Below the pieces are notes generated by a model. That model was given only the letters and a program-made list of their open reading frames with translations. It searched no databases and had not been told where the DNA came from. The position numbers and the translations under genes are program-made. Source: DAOUCV01 sp034432095 (GTDB lineage: Bacteria > Chloroflexota > Dehalococcoidia > Dehalococcoidales > UBA2162). From it: a stretch of 12,789 nucleotides of DNA. The stretch is taken from NCBI GenBank assembly GCA_034432095.1, contig DAOUCV010000010.1, positions 1 through 12,789 on the forward strand, written 5' to 3'. Numbering within the stretch: the stretch's first letter is position 1; each line of letters opens with the position of its first letter. Shown here one piece after another: positions 1-6,057 of this stretch.

Positions 1-14
1 AGATCATCTCCTTC

Positions 15-46
15 TCCTTGTTGAGATATTGCTACCTCAACAAGGA
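15..46. terminator. Strong hairpin, possible terminator
   Basis: Positions 15-25 (TCCTTGTTGAG) and 36-46 (CTCAACAAGGA) form a perfect 11-bp inverted repeat around a 10-nt loop. On the plus strand a T-rich but interrupted stretch (TTGATTATTT) follows, so it may terminate a gene that lies left of the window. The T tract is weak, so a protein-binding palindrome or an element end is also possible. Confidence 0.4.
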
Positions 47-64
47 TTGATTATTTCCCGGGGA

Positions 65-99
65 GGGTCAATTTTGCGGGATAAAGGTGGGTCAAATTT
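65..99. mobile_element. Possible IS21-family end remnant
   Basis: Two near-identical direct repeats, GGGTCAATTTT at 65-75 and GGGTCAAATTT at 89-99, are spaced 24 bp apart. IS21-family elements carry such spaced GGTCAA repeats in their ends as transposase binding sites. No istA or istB coding sequence is visible here, so this would be a terminal remnant or the end of an element lying mostly outside the window. The call rests on the repeat pattern alone. Confidence 0.35.
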
Positions 100-191
100 C
101 AAAGAGAATTAACATTGGGGTGCCCTTTTGTTGTCCGAAAATCTTCAGGAAATGTTAAGAAATTCCCCGTAGATTTTAAGGAGTCATTTCG

Positions 192-245
192 CATCCCGGC
201 TGTAAGCTGAAACCGCAAAGCAAGGCGTGGAGGCGGGCTGGGATG
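192..245 (+). promoter_or_regulatory. Structured leader pairing with the start codon of the secreted-protein gene
   Basis: Positions 192-201 can pair with 236-245 in a 10-bp stem (two G-U pairs), which buries the ATG at 243. The ribosome binding site (GGAGG, 229-233) lies in the enclosed 34-nt loop. The loop also holds ACCGCAAAGC, which recalls the ACGCAAAGC core of GEMM cyclic-di-GMP riboswitches, but the other conserved GEMM parts, such as the GGCAAACC strand, are absent. It is best read as a possible translational control element of unknown class. Confidence 0.35.
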
Positions 246-782
246 AGAAACAGCTGGATTAAGCGGATCTTCCCCCTGCTGGCTGTATCACTTCTCACTC
301 CTTGGCCAGTTGCCTATGCCTACGATTTCACTAACGGGGTGACTGACCACCATGGGGTTCAGATAGAGGTTGCTGAAACCTCAGCAGCACCAACCTGGTC
401 TGCATTTGGAGGAGCAATCGGCGGCGTTACTCCCGGTGACCTTTTTTACATTGACGCTACTGACAATCCTCTGGATACCAGGGTCAATCTCTACATCACC
501 AACGCAGACGAGCTTATCCATTGCTATAGATATCTAATCCTCAAGGTCGGGGTCTATACCGAGAGTAACGGTGGTCAATGGGAGAAGGCAACCAGGGCTA
601 ACGGTGAGCCGTTTCCCGATACCTTCATTACGATGCGAGACGCTCAGGTTAGTTTCACCTTGCCGGGACTCGTCAGATACAAAATCACCATCGATAGCGG
701 CAGTTTCTACTGCACTACTACCAACCCCGGTAAGGGCAACCTCTCGCCTCAATTCTACCTCACCGTGGACAGCCCGGAATAG
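243..782 (+). CDS. Predicted secreted protein, beta-rich, unknown family
   Basis: The 179-aa product begins with a classic Sec signal peptide: MRNSWIKR, then a hydrophobic core (about residues 9-25), then an Ala-rich cleavage region ending in AYA near residue 26. There is no lipobox Cys and no later membrane segment, so the mature protein of about 153 residues should be exported and released or surface-bound. It has many alternating beta-type stretches (for example VNLYITN and VRYKITID) and a PGD turn, as in small beta-sandwich surface proteins, but I recognise no family. Two Cys (near residues 93 and 157) could form a disulfide. The start is set by GGAGG at 229-233, 9 nt upstream. It opens a plus-strand run, 40 bp before the next gene. 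Confidence 0.75.
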   Translation: MRNSWIKRIFPLLAVSLLTPWPVAYAYDFTNGVTDHHGVQIEVAETSAAPTWSAFGGAIGGVTPGDLFYIDATDNPLDTRVNLYITNADELIHCYRYLILKVGVYTESNGGQWEKATRANGEPFPDTFITMRDAQVSFTLPGLVRYKITIDSGSFYCTTTNPGKGNLSPQFYLTVDSPE

Positions 783-792
783 CGAATGCCCA

Positions 793-1188
793 ATGAGCTA
801 GACAGACAGGAGGTACACGAAGATGACAACAGGACGAAACAATACAGTTTACCGGTTCGACCTGAATGGTGGGAATAAGAATGACACCTTTAACATGCAC
901 GATGAATGCATGAGGGAGTTCCGCAGGTCTCATCCCAATGTCGCATTAGTCAACGGACCCAGGTTGGACAAAGCCGATTTTCTGAAGAGAACGAGCTACA
1001 CAGACAGGAGGTACACGAAGATGACAACAGGACGAAACAGCACAGTTTACCGGTTCGACCTGAATGGTGGGAATGAGAATGACACTTTTAACAGGCACAA
1101 TGAATGCATGAGGGAGTTCCGCAGGTCTCATCCCAATGTCGCATTAGTCAACGAACCCAGGTTGGACAAAGCTGGTTTTCTGAAGAGA
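793..1188 (+). repeat. 198-bp tandem duplication (two copies)
   Basis: Copy 1 spans about 793-990 and copy 2 about 991-1188, exactly 198 bp apart. Each includes its own AGGAGG ribosome binding site (808-813 and 1006-1011), the same 9-nt spacer and an ATG (823 and 1021). The copies differ by scattered point changes and no indels, so they have had time to diverge. The unit length is a multiple of three, so the reading frame continues through both copies. Confidence 0.9.
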
Positions 1189-1212
1189 TTACCATCCGTG
1201 CAGACCAGCTAG
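823..1212 (+). CDS. Small protein built of two fused tandem copies, unknown function
   Basis: The 129-aa product is two repeats of about 56 residues, each starting MTTGRN and carrying VYRFDLNGGN, an ECMREFRRSHPNVALVN block and RLDKA-FLKR. They are joined by TSYTDRRYTK, which is simply the untranslated leader of copy 2, ribosome binding site included, read as protein. The ancestral gene was therefore probably about 60 aa. In copy 1 the base triplet before the leader is TAG (799-801); in copy 2 it is TAC (997-999), so a G-to-C change opened the read-through. A second start at 1021 keeps a full ribosome binding site and could yield a separate 63-aa protein. No known domain or membrane segment is seen. 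The DNA-encoded repeat makes it a recent, lineage-specific structure. Confidence 0.65.
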   Translation: MTTGRNNTVYRFDLNGGNKNDTFNMHDECMREFRRSHPNVALVNGPRLDKADFLKRTSYTDRRYTKMTTGRNSTVYRFDLNGGNENDTFNRHNECMREFRRSHPNVALVNEPRLDKAGFLKRLPSVQTS

Positions 1213-1261
1213 CTCGTGAGGGAAAGAGGGGAGCAAAACTTAGCGAGGGTGGAATGGCTTG

Positions 1262-1339
1262 GTGAACTCTCTTTCCAATATGGAAGATGACACACTACGA
1301 GCTTTCACAGAACTGAAGGAACAGGGAGGATTGCAATAA
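1262..1339 (+). CDS. Possible 25-aa leader peptide before the receiver gene
   Basis: A short frame starts with GTG at 1262, preceded by GAGGGTGGA (1245-1253), or with ATG at 1280, and ends with TAA at 1337-1339, just 4 nt before the ATG of the response regulator. The sequence after the internal Met is MEDDTLRAFTELKEQGGLQ, a plausible amphipathic helix. The ribosome binding site GGGAGG (1324-1329) for the next gene lies inside this frame, so translation of the two could be coupled. It is too short to judge by composition and may be chance. Confidence 0.25.
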   Translation: MNSLSNMEDDTLRAFTELKEQGGLQ

Positions 1340-1343
1340 ACAA

Positions 1344-1733
1344 ATGAAAGAACGCCCATGCGTAATGGCAGTAGACGATGAGCAAGCGATATTGAGCTTG
1401 CTGAAACGTACTCTTGAGCCGGAAGGGTATGACGTGATTGTTGCTGAGGATGGCTGGTCGGCTCTTGCTCTACTGGAGGGGGCTAAGCCAGACGTGGTCC
1501 TCCTGGACATCATGATGCCCGGACTTGACGGTTTTCAAGTTCTCGACCGCATACGGCAACGCTCCAACGTTCCCGTAATCATGCTTACCGCAAGACTTGA
1601 AGCAACTAGCGTACGCGACACTCTAGCTCTGGGTGCCGACGATTATGTGAGAAAGCCGTTCAGCAAAGGAGAACTTATAGCACGTATCAGGGCAAAGCTA
1701 AGACGTGCTGCATCAGAAATGATTCTGCGATAG
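1344..1733 (+). CDS. Single-domain response regulator (receiver only)
   Basis: The 129-aa protein is a full CheY-like receiver domain with no output domain. The acidic pair is D11-D12, the phosphoacceptor D55 (in VVLLDIMMPGLDG), the conserved Thr T82 (IMLTAR) and the Lys K104 (YVRKPF). The sequence style is that of OmpR-type receivers, but the frame stops about 15 residues after the KPF motif, where a winged helix would begin. It should be phosphorylated by a histidine kinase encoded elsewhere and act through protein contacts. GGGAGG at 1324-1329 is 14 nt from the ATG, a long gap, consistent with coupling to the short upstream frame. The next gene follows after 40 bp and has an unknown product that may be its partner. 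A loss of an original DNA-binding domain is also possible. Confidence 0.9.
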   Translation: MKERPCVMAVDDEQAILSLLKRTLEPEGYDVIVAEDGWSALALLEGAKPDVVLLDIMMPGLDGFQVLDRIRQRSNVPVIMLTARLEATSVRDTLALGADDYVRKPFSKGELIARIRAKLRRAASEMILR

Positions 1734-1773
1734 ACAGACCAGAACTCAAGAAGTCGCAAGGAGGTAACAGCTA

Positions 1774-2352
1774 ATGAGAGAGGCGGATAGAAGAACTCAA
1801 GTGCTGACAGAACTCTCTGGCTCGCTAGGATTCTCAGACATGCTAGTGAAGACAAGCGAACTCAAGAAAACCCGTTCTTATTGGAGAAACCAAGCACCGA
1901 GGGACTACAGGGTTCCGGGTGAAGAAGCTGTGGATATAGTCATACCTCCGCATGATAATGCTGCCATGCAATTCAGATTTATTACCCAATTACAAAAGAT
2001 ACTTGATGACTATGATAGTCACGGCAGCATCATACGTATGGTTCCCTCATCGTGTCGGGGTACTGTCATAACAGTGTCAATAAAGCTTTCCAAACTCACT
2101 TGCCTCCTAGACAGACTGAGCGATATGCCCGAGGTAGAGAAGGTTGAGAAGATAGAGAATGAATTGCCAGGCCAATCTGCCGTTCCTGTCTTCCCCAAGA
2201 GGTTTGAGTTTTTCACGAGATCAGCAATCCAAGCGAACAAAAGAGTCCATGTAACTCTCAAGGAAGGCAACGGAGCAGAAAATAGCCTCACAGCCACGAG
2301 CGATGCCCTCACAACTATACAAGAACACATCCCGGTCGCGACCTACACTTAG
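1774..2352 (+). CDS. Unknown 192-aa protein, possible partner of the receiver gene
   Basis: The start is fixed by AGGAGG at 1759-1764, 9 nt before the ATG. The protein is soluble, with no signal or membrane segment. Residues 1-45 are polar and helical. Residues about 52-130 read like a beta-alpha-beta unit pair: VDIVIPP, a helix (QFRFITQLQKILDDY), strands IIRMVPSS and TVITVSIKL, a helix (LTCLLDRLSDM) and a final strand (VEKVEKIE). This resembles small ferredoxin/ACT-like domains that I recall at the C-terminus of some Chloroflexota regulators, which is an inference from pattern only. The tail is Ser/Thr-rich. It follows the receiver gene on the same strand by 40 bp, so the pair is probably cotranscribed and may form a signalling pair. 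Confidence 0.6.
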   Translation: MREADRRTQVLTELSGSLGFSDMLVKTSELKKTRSYWRNQAPRDYRVPGEEAVDIVIPPHDNAAMQFRFITQLQKILDDYDSHGSIIRMVPSSCRGTVITVSIKLSKLTCLLDRLSDMPEVEKVEKIENELPGQSAVPVFPKRFEFFTRSAIQANKRVHVTLKEGNGAENSLTATSDALTTIQEHIPVATYT

Positions 2353-2651
2353 GGAATAGCTTTAGTGTCAAAGGCTACGAGACCAAACCTAATAACCACA
2401 TTTAGGCAATAAGACGCGTCAAACCCAACTTTCCGGAGACAATGCGAATCAACAAGGCCAGTGGGAGAGTCAGTGACGTGCTTTCCCCTTGTGTGGATAA
2501 CTTCCTGGGATATGCCGGAATGGTGGGCTGGTGAAAGTAGCGCTTAGTCGTTTTTCGGTGCGCTGTCAAAAATCATTGTTCTCTGGCTGGTTGTAGGGGG
2601 AAAATCACGAGTTTTTCTTGCTACAAAATCCATCTTTTCGTGCAGCTGTCT
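2353..2651. other. Intergenic, no gene seen
   Basis: This stretch of about 300 bp has no credible reading frame on either strand and no clear hairpin terminator after the 192-aa gene. It is probably degraded sequence between the plus-strand run and the remnant at 2652-2801. Confidence 0.4.
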
Positions 2652-2801
2652 TTACCTCTCCTCCTGCCTAAGGTTCCAGACCGCCTCAAAGAAGTGCCGT
2701 GTCCACTCGTTGGCTACCTTACGGTTGATACAGAAGACAATGCGCAGCTTGGGATGTAGAGCACAAAGCTCGGCGATAGCCCTGGCACAGAAGCTCGGCA
2801 T
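2652..2801 (-). pseudogene. C-terminal gene fragment, possibly of an ERCC4-type nuclease
   Basis: On the minus strand a frame from ATG at 2801 (open back to about 2845) to TAA at 2652-2654 encodes 49 aa including LRIVFCINRKVANEWTRHFF and ending in LRQEER. The charged, structured look and clean stop suggest the tail of a real protein rather than noise. A hydrophobic strand followed by a basic residue and an aromatic helix recalls the end of ERCC4-like nuclease domains found in phages, but this is a weak resemblance. No ribosome binding site is seen at the ATG, and the upstream part is replaced by the tRNA-like region, so it is probably a remnant. Confidence 0.3.
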
Positions 2802-2820
2802 GTAGAGGAGGGGTGTTACT

Positions 2821-2955
2821 GGACTTTTGACCGGGGTGGCTATTTGCTACACTCGTGAAAATGTGGTAGCATACAGTGTGACGGGGCGTAGCGCAGCCTG
2901 GTAGCGCACCTGAATGGGGTTCAGGTTGCATTCCCAGGGACTCGGTCAAAAGTCC
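2821..2955. repeat. 13-bp inverted repeat around the tRNA-like gene
   Basis: GGACTTTTGACCG at 2821-2833 is exactly complementary to CGGTCAAAAGTCC at 2943-2955. The right arm lies where the T arm of the tRNA-like gene should be, and the left arm lies just before its promoter. This suggests a local inversion or insertion that rewrote the tRNA 3' half. Confidence 0.6.
2844..2872 (+). promoter_or_regulatory. Sigma-70-type promoter for the tRNA-like gene
   Basis: TTGCTA (2844-2849) and TAGCAT (2867-2872) are separated by exactly 17 bp. The predicted transcript start is near 2879, only a few bases before the tRNA-like 5' end at 2882, as is usual for tRNA genes. Confidence 0.45.
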
Positions 2956-2959
2956 CCCG
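2882..2959 (+). tRNA. tRNA-Pro(GGG)-like gene with abnormal 3' half, probable pseudogene
   Basis: The 5' half is a good tRNA-Pro: acceptor strand CGGGGCG (2882-2888), D arm GCGC-AGCCTGGTA-GCGC, and an anticodon stem CCTGA/TCAGG (2909-2913, 2921-2925) with the 7-nt loop ATGGGGT, anticodon GGG at 2916-2918. The 3' half does not match. No GTTCRA T loop is present; a 6-bp stem (GGGACT, 2937-2942, with AGTCCC, 2951-2956) encloses an 8-nt loop CGGTCAAA, and the possible 3' acceptor strand TCCCCCG (2953-2959) overlaps that stem and has a mismatch. I therefore read it as a tRNA gene whose 3' half was replaced, perhaps by integration or rearrangement. A functional odd tRNA is less likely. Confidence 0.5.
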
Positions 2960-3137
2960 TCCTCAGAGGGGCTAACCTGAGCCACTTCGACCTGTGGCGT
3001 AGTTGTTTCCAATCTGTGATTGTAGCGGTTTGTTCGCATATCCAACCTGACTCTTCGGCTGGCCATTCAGCCAGGCGCTCTGTCCCTCAGACTACCAACC
3101 CTACGTGCAGGCTGTCAAACAACCCAAAGCTAACCCG

Positions 3138-3818
3138 TCAGCTGTCTTCCTGCTCATCCTGAAGGGTCACCCACCTGCGTTTCAGGGCCTCTAGCACCGC
3201 TTCGGTTCGCGAGACGACGCCCATTTTGCTGAAGATAGCCTCAAGATGACCCTTGGCCGTGCGGACACCGACCCCGAGTTCACCCGCAATATCACGATTG
3301 TTCATCCCTTTTGCTGCTAGCCTCAGCACCTCCAGCTCGCGGCGTGTGAGGTGCTCGGCAGGGTCCACCATAACCGCTCGGCGGGTTGCCCGCTTATACA
3401 GTTTCTGGGCTACTATGGGGTGGGAGACAAAGTCCCCGGTGCGAACAAATCGGATAGCCTGCGCTAACTCCTCGCCGTAAGCACTCTTCAACAGATACCC
3501 CGCAGCGCCAGCTCCTACAAGGCCCATGATGTATTCCTCATCATCGCATGTAGTCAAGACAAGAACCGCTGCTTCCGGGTGTTCCTCCTTAATGCGTCTG
3601 GTAACCTCGACTCCGTCAAGCTTGCTCATACGTGCCTCCATGAGTATTACATCCGGCTTGAGCTCACGGGCCAGCTTGAGCGTCTCCATTCCGTTGGCTG
3701 CCTCTCCAACCACCTCGAAGTCCTCCTCCCGTTCCAACAACCGCCGCAGGCCCTGACGCACCACGTGGTGACCATCGGCAAGAAGTATTCTCGTCTTCCT
3801 TATTTGCTCCCCCGACAC
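3138..3818 (-). CDS. NarL/FixJ-type response regulator with Glu at the phosphoacceptor site
   Basis: The 226-aa protein has an N-terminal receiver (about residues 9-125) and a C-terminal LuxR-type HTH (about 155-215, LTRRELEVLRLAAKG then NNRDIAGELGV and the recognition helix VRTAKGHLEAIFSKMGV), so it should bind DNA and regulate transcription. The receiver is altered at key sites. The acidic pair is D15-G16 instead of Asp-Asp; the phosphoacceptor position is E61 (VILMEARM) instead of Asp; the usual Pro after RM is Ser. T89 and K111 remain. Such Asp-to-Glu receivers can mimic the phosphorylated state, so phosphorylation-independent activity is likely, though unproven. The start is GTG at 3818 with AGGAGG 5 nt upstream. 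No kinase gene is adjacent. Confidence 0.9.
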   Translation of the reverse strand: MSGEQIRKTRILLADGHHVVRQGLRRLLEREEDFEVVGEAANGMETLKLARELKPDVILMEARMSKLDGVEVTRRIKEEHPEAAVLVLTTCDDEEYIMGLVGAGAAGYLLKSAYGEELAQAIRFVRTGDFVSHPIVAQKLYKRATRRAVMVDPAEHLTRRELEVLRLAAKGMNNRDIAGELGVGVRTAKGHLEAIFSKMGVVSRTEAVLEALKRRWVTLQDEQEDS

Positions 3819-3821
3819 GCT

Positions 3822-3846
3822 TCCCTCCTTTTACCTTGAGGAGGGA
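3822..3846 (-). promoter_or_regulatory. Hairpin that hides the ribosome binding site of the NarL-type regulator
   Basis: In the minus-strand transcript UCCCUCCU (3846-3839) is followed by a 9-nt loop and AGGAGGGA (3829-3822), a perfect 8-bp GC-rich stem. The second arm is the ribosome binding site, 3 nt before the GTG start. When formed, the hairpin would block translation initiation. A protein or another RNA may open it. Confidence 0.55.
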
Positions 3847-3972
3847 CAACACTCCAATCGCCATCGCCTTCTGACTCTAACCCTGCCAGCTAACTAGCGC
3901 TTGGGGGCTTAGTCCCTGCCCAGCAAATATCTTTCAGACACTTACTCACTGTATCTATCATAATAAATCTAC

Positions 3973-4725
3973 TCAGTCGAGCATTAGCTTCATCTGTCCC
4001 GCGTTGACCACCGCCTTGTCAGCGTAGCAGTTATTAAAAAGCACGTGGAGGTGCTGCGTTTTTGCCGCCAGCTCTCTGATTTTAGGCACCCACTCCTTCA
4101 ACTCATCCTCACTGTAGAGGTAATTAAACCGTTCAGTGGCCGTCACGCCCTTTTTCTCCCACATATCCCGATTGCGGCCGTGGAACCTTATCAAGCCGAT
4201 ATCGGAGGTAGCCTCTGCCAGCGGTGGCATACTTGACCTGAACCCCTGTGGCTCGTCAACGCAGACATAGGGCAGATTATTGTCACGAAGAAACCTGAGG
4301 GTGCGTTCAATGTTCTTCTCATTGAGCCAGGAGTTATGCCTGAATTCAATCGCAATCCGGTACTGCGGGAGCTTCTCTTTGCATTTCAGGATGTAGTCTC
4401 GCTGCTCGTTTCCGGGGTAGAACCATGGCGGGAACTGGAAAAGGACTACGCCGAGCTTGCCGGCACTATCGAGTGGAAGAAGTGCGTGTTCGAACCGCTT
4501 CCACAGCTCGTCAGTAAGTTCCACCGGAAGGTCGCGCAGGTAGACGTTAGTCTTTTCCTTCAGCTGGGATGGCAGAGCTTGGCGCACGTCTTTGGGAAAC
4601 GCCTGATGCGGGGTTGGGTGCTGAGTGAAGAGCCGAAACGCTTTGATATCGAAGAGAAACCTGTCTTCTGTCCTCCGCGCCCAGAGTCCGCTGGTCTTCT
4701 CATTGAGCAGGGCGTAGTAAGGACT
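3973..4725 (-). pseudogene. DUF72 (YecE-like) protein, 5'-truncated
   Basis: The frame is open from 4725 (after a TGA at 4726-4728) to a TGA at 3973-3975. Family-like sequence begins at YYALLNEKT (about 4719), matching the point where intact DUF72 proteins usually read FY-LP-EKT after some 40 N-terminal residues. The rest is well kept: RFLFDIKAFRLFT, GVVLFQFPPWF, IAIEFRHNSW, VCVDEP, IRFHGRN and a final HVLFNN. These are typical DUF72 TIM-barrel-like motifs; the family's biochemical role is not established. The only good starts are internal (GTG at 4587), leaving 204 aa. The 5' end overlaps the out-of-frame end of Ku, so I read a deletion that removed the N-terminus. The gene is probably inactive. 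Confidence 0.8.
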
Positions 4726-5405
4726 TCACCGGCAATGTTGGCCTCAATCAGCTTCTCCAGCGCCTGGCGGTATTCATCGTGGTATTTGCCAAGGTCAAAC
4801 TGGGGGACGGCCATCGCCTTGACCAGGGACACAGCCAGGTCCAGCTCCTTGTTGCTGATGGGATACTCCGGCGGTTTGAGGTCGGAGCAGTCCTTCAGCT
4901 CCTCGGCATAGCGCAGGGTATGGAGCAGCATCAGCCCCTGGTAAGGTCGGACAACAGCCAGCCGTTCCCTCTCGCGGTAGGCGAGCTTGGCGACCGCCGC
5001 CAGCTTAGCCTCGGCCATCGCCGTCACAAAGAGCCGGTAGGCCTTATAACCGCCTTCATCGGAAGCCAGGAAGTAGGGCTTGTCGTAGCACCTGATGTCT
5101 ATCTGGCTTTCCTCCACGAACTCCACCACCTCAATCGTCTTGACCGATTTGAGGGGCAGGCTCTGGAAATCAGCCTCAGACAGGAGCACGTAGCTATCGC
5201 CCACCTCGTAGCCCTTGGTAATGTCGGCGCCGGTCAGCATCTTCTGGCACTTGCCGCAGTACTTGGGCATGGAGATGCGGCTGCCGCAGTCTTTGTGATA
5301 CTGGTGCAGGCTGATGTCGGCGTCCTCGGTTGCGGAGTAGAGCTTGGAAGGGATAGCCACCATGCCAAAGGTAATGGCTCCCTTCCAGATACTCCGTCGA
5401 GCCAT
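4560..5405 (-). CDS. ku: Bacterial Ku, non-homologous end-joining DNA-binding protein, altered C-terminus
   Basis: The 281-aa protein starts MARRSIWKGAITFGMVAIP, the usual beginning of bacterial Ku, and keeps the Ku core through YHDEYRQALEKLIEANIAGE (about residue 237). A putative metal site near residues 37-53 (H-x3-C, then CGKC) is typical of the family. Ku forms a homodimeric ring on DNA ends and recruits LigD. ATG at 5405 is chosen over GTG at 5414 because GGAGG lies 9 nt upstream of it. After about residue 238 the sequence no longer looks like Ku: it is DUF72 coding DNA read in another frame for some 43 residues, ending in CAKLCHPS. The normal C-terminal extension, important for partner binding, is therefore lost. 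The core may still fold. No ligD gene is in the window. Confidence 0.9.
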   Translation of the reverse strand: MARRSIWKGAITFGMVAIPSKLYSATEDADISLHQYHKDCGSRISMPKYCGKCQKMLTGADITKGYEVGDSYVLLSEADFQSLPLKSVKTIEVVEFVEESQIDIRCYDKPYFLASDEGGYKAYRLFVTAMAEAKLAAVAKLAYRERERLAVVRPYQGLMLLHTLRYAEELKDCSDLKPPEYPISNKELDLAVSLVKAMAVPQFDLGKYHDEYRQALEKLIEANIAGEVLTTPCSMRRPADSGRGGQKTGFSSISKRFGSSLSTQPRIRRFPKTCAKLCHPS

Positions 5406-5499
5406 CTGGTTCACCTCCGTTCTGTTCAGTTTTTTTGCAATCGCTCGGTTTTTCGGGCGTAGTAACCCTTTCAGACCTACCTGTCACCCCCTTTCAGTC

Positions 5500-5525
5500 G
5501 TGTTTTTGGCAATAGTTGCCCTTTG
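5500..5525 (-). repeat. Intergenic hairpin motif, copy A (upstream of ku)
   Basis: On the minus strand this reads GGGCAACTATTGCCAAAAAC: a GGCAA-CTA-TTGCC hairpin followed by an A run. It lies between the 161-aa gene and ku, about 95 nt before the ku start. Related copies lie at 6461-6484 and 6813-6842. Confidence 0.55.
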
Positions 5526-5555
5526 GACTAAGAGAGGCGTCAGCTCTCTTAGTCC
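5525..5555. terminator. Perfect 12-bp hairpin at the end of the 161-aa gene
   Basis: GGACTAAGAGAG (5525-5536) and CTCTCTTAGTCC (5544-5555) pair fully around the loop GCGTCAG. It contains the TAA stop of the 161-aa gene (5549-5551, minus). There is no T tract on either side, so it may be a 3'-end stabiliser or an element boundary rather than an intrinsic terminator. Confidence 0.45.
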
Positions 5556-6034
5556 TTGAACCTGGTAATGGTCAGACAGGCATAATGGCACCTATAGTTG
5601 TCTATCGGGTATTCCCAGGTGCCGTTGCGGAAATCAAGCAGGTAGTGCCAGTAGCCCTGGTATTCCTGCTCTCGCACAGCTACGAGGTAATCAGTAAATA
5701 TCCTGACTTGGGCACTTCGGCTGCCCCACAGGACGATGACGCTGGGGGTGTAGTTCTCGTCATCGCTGACTCGCATAGGATAAAAATCCAGCTTGAGCCT
5801 GGGGAGCTTGAGGTTATCAAGCCAGAAGTGCCGTCCACCGGCGTCATATGAGCCGATATGGACATCTTTCCCTTCCAGCTCAGCGAGGATTTCCATCAGC
5901 CGTTTGATAGCCTCTCTCCGCTTCTTGCGGAGCGGGATTTGAACTACCCTTGAGCCTACCCGAATCGCGGTCACTGGCTCTGGCTTCTCCAGCTTGACCT
6001 CCGCCTTTTCAAAGAGACCGAGCTGACCTGTCAT
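5549..6034 (-). CDS. Hypothetical protein, 161 aa
   Basis: I do not recognise the family. The product is soluble and mixed alpha/beta: a polar N-terminus (MTGQLGLFEKAEVKLEKPEP), a basic helix (PLRKKRREAIKRLMEILAEL, about residues 34-53), then a Trp/Tyr-rich region with YWHYLLDFRNGTWEYPIDNY near residues 128-147. The N-terminal QLGLFEK pattern is of a kind seen at tips of short clamp- or partner-binding motifs, but that is a guess. A G-rich ribosome binding site (GGGGGTG) precedes the ATG. It is the third of three same-strand small genes; 23 bp separate it from the one upstream, and ku follows downstream on the same strand. Its stop lies inside a perfect hairpin. Confidence 0.6.
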   Translation of the reverse strand: MTGQLGLFEKAEVKLEKPEPVTAIRVGSRVVQIPLRKKRREAIKRLMEILAELEGKDVHIGSYDAGGRHFWLDNLKLPRLKLDFYPMRVSDDENYTPSVIVLWGSRSAQVRIFTDYLVAVREQEYQGYWHYLLDFRNGTWEYPIDNYRCHYACLTITRFKD

Positions 6035-6057
6035 AAAATCACCCCCTTTCCTTCAGG

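Noticed and set aside
100..245. Definite GEMM cyclic-di-GMP riboswitch
   Set aside because: Only the GCAAAGC part fits; the GGCAAACC strand, the GAAA loop and the receptor helix are not found.
2719..3066. Minus-strand frame of 115 aa over the tRNA-like region
   Set aside because: It runs through the tRNA-like gene in antisense and is in another frame than the more protein-like fragment at 2652-2801.
4336..4911. Plus-strand frame of 191 aa
   Set aside because: It is the antisense shadow of the DUF72 and ku genes and has no recognisable protein features.
4779..5462. Long plus-strand frame of 227 aa
   Set aside because: It lies opposite ku, whose protein is clearly recognised on the minus strand; the frame has no ribosome binding site or family match.
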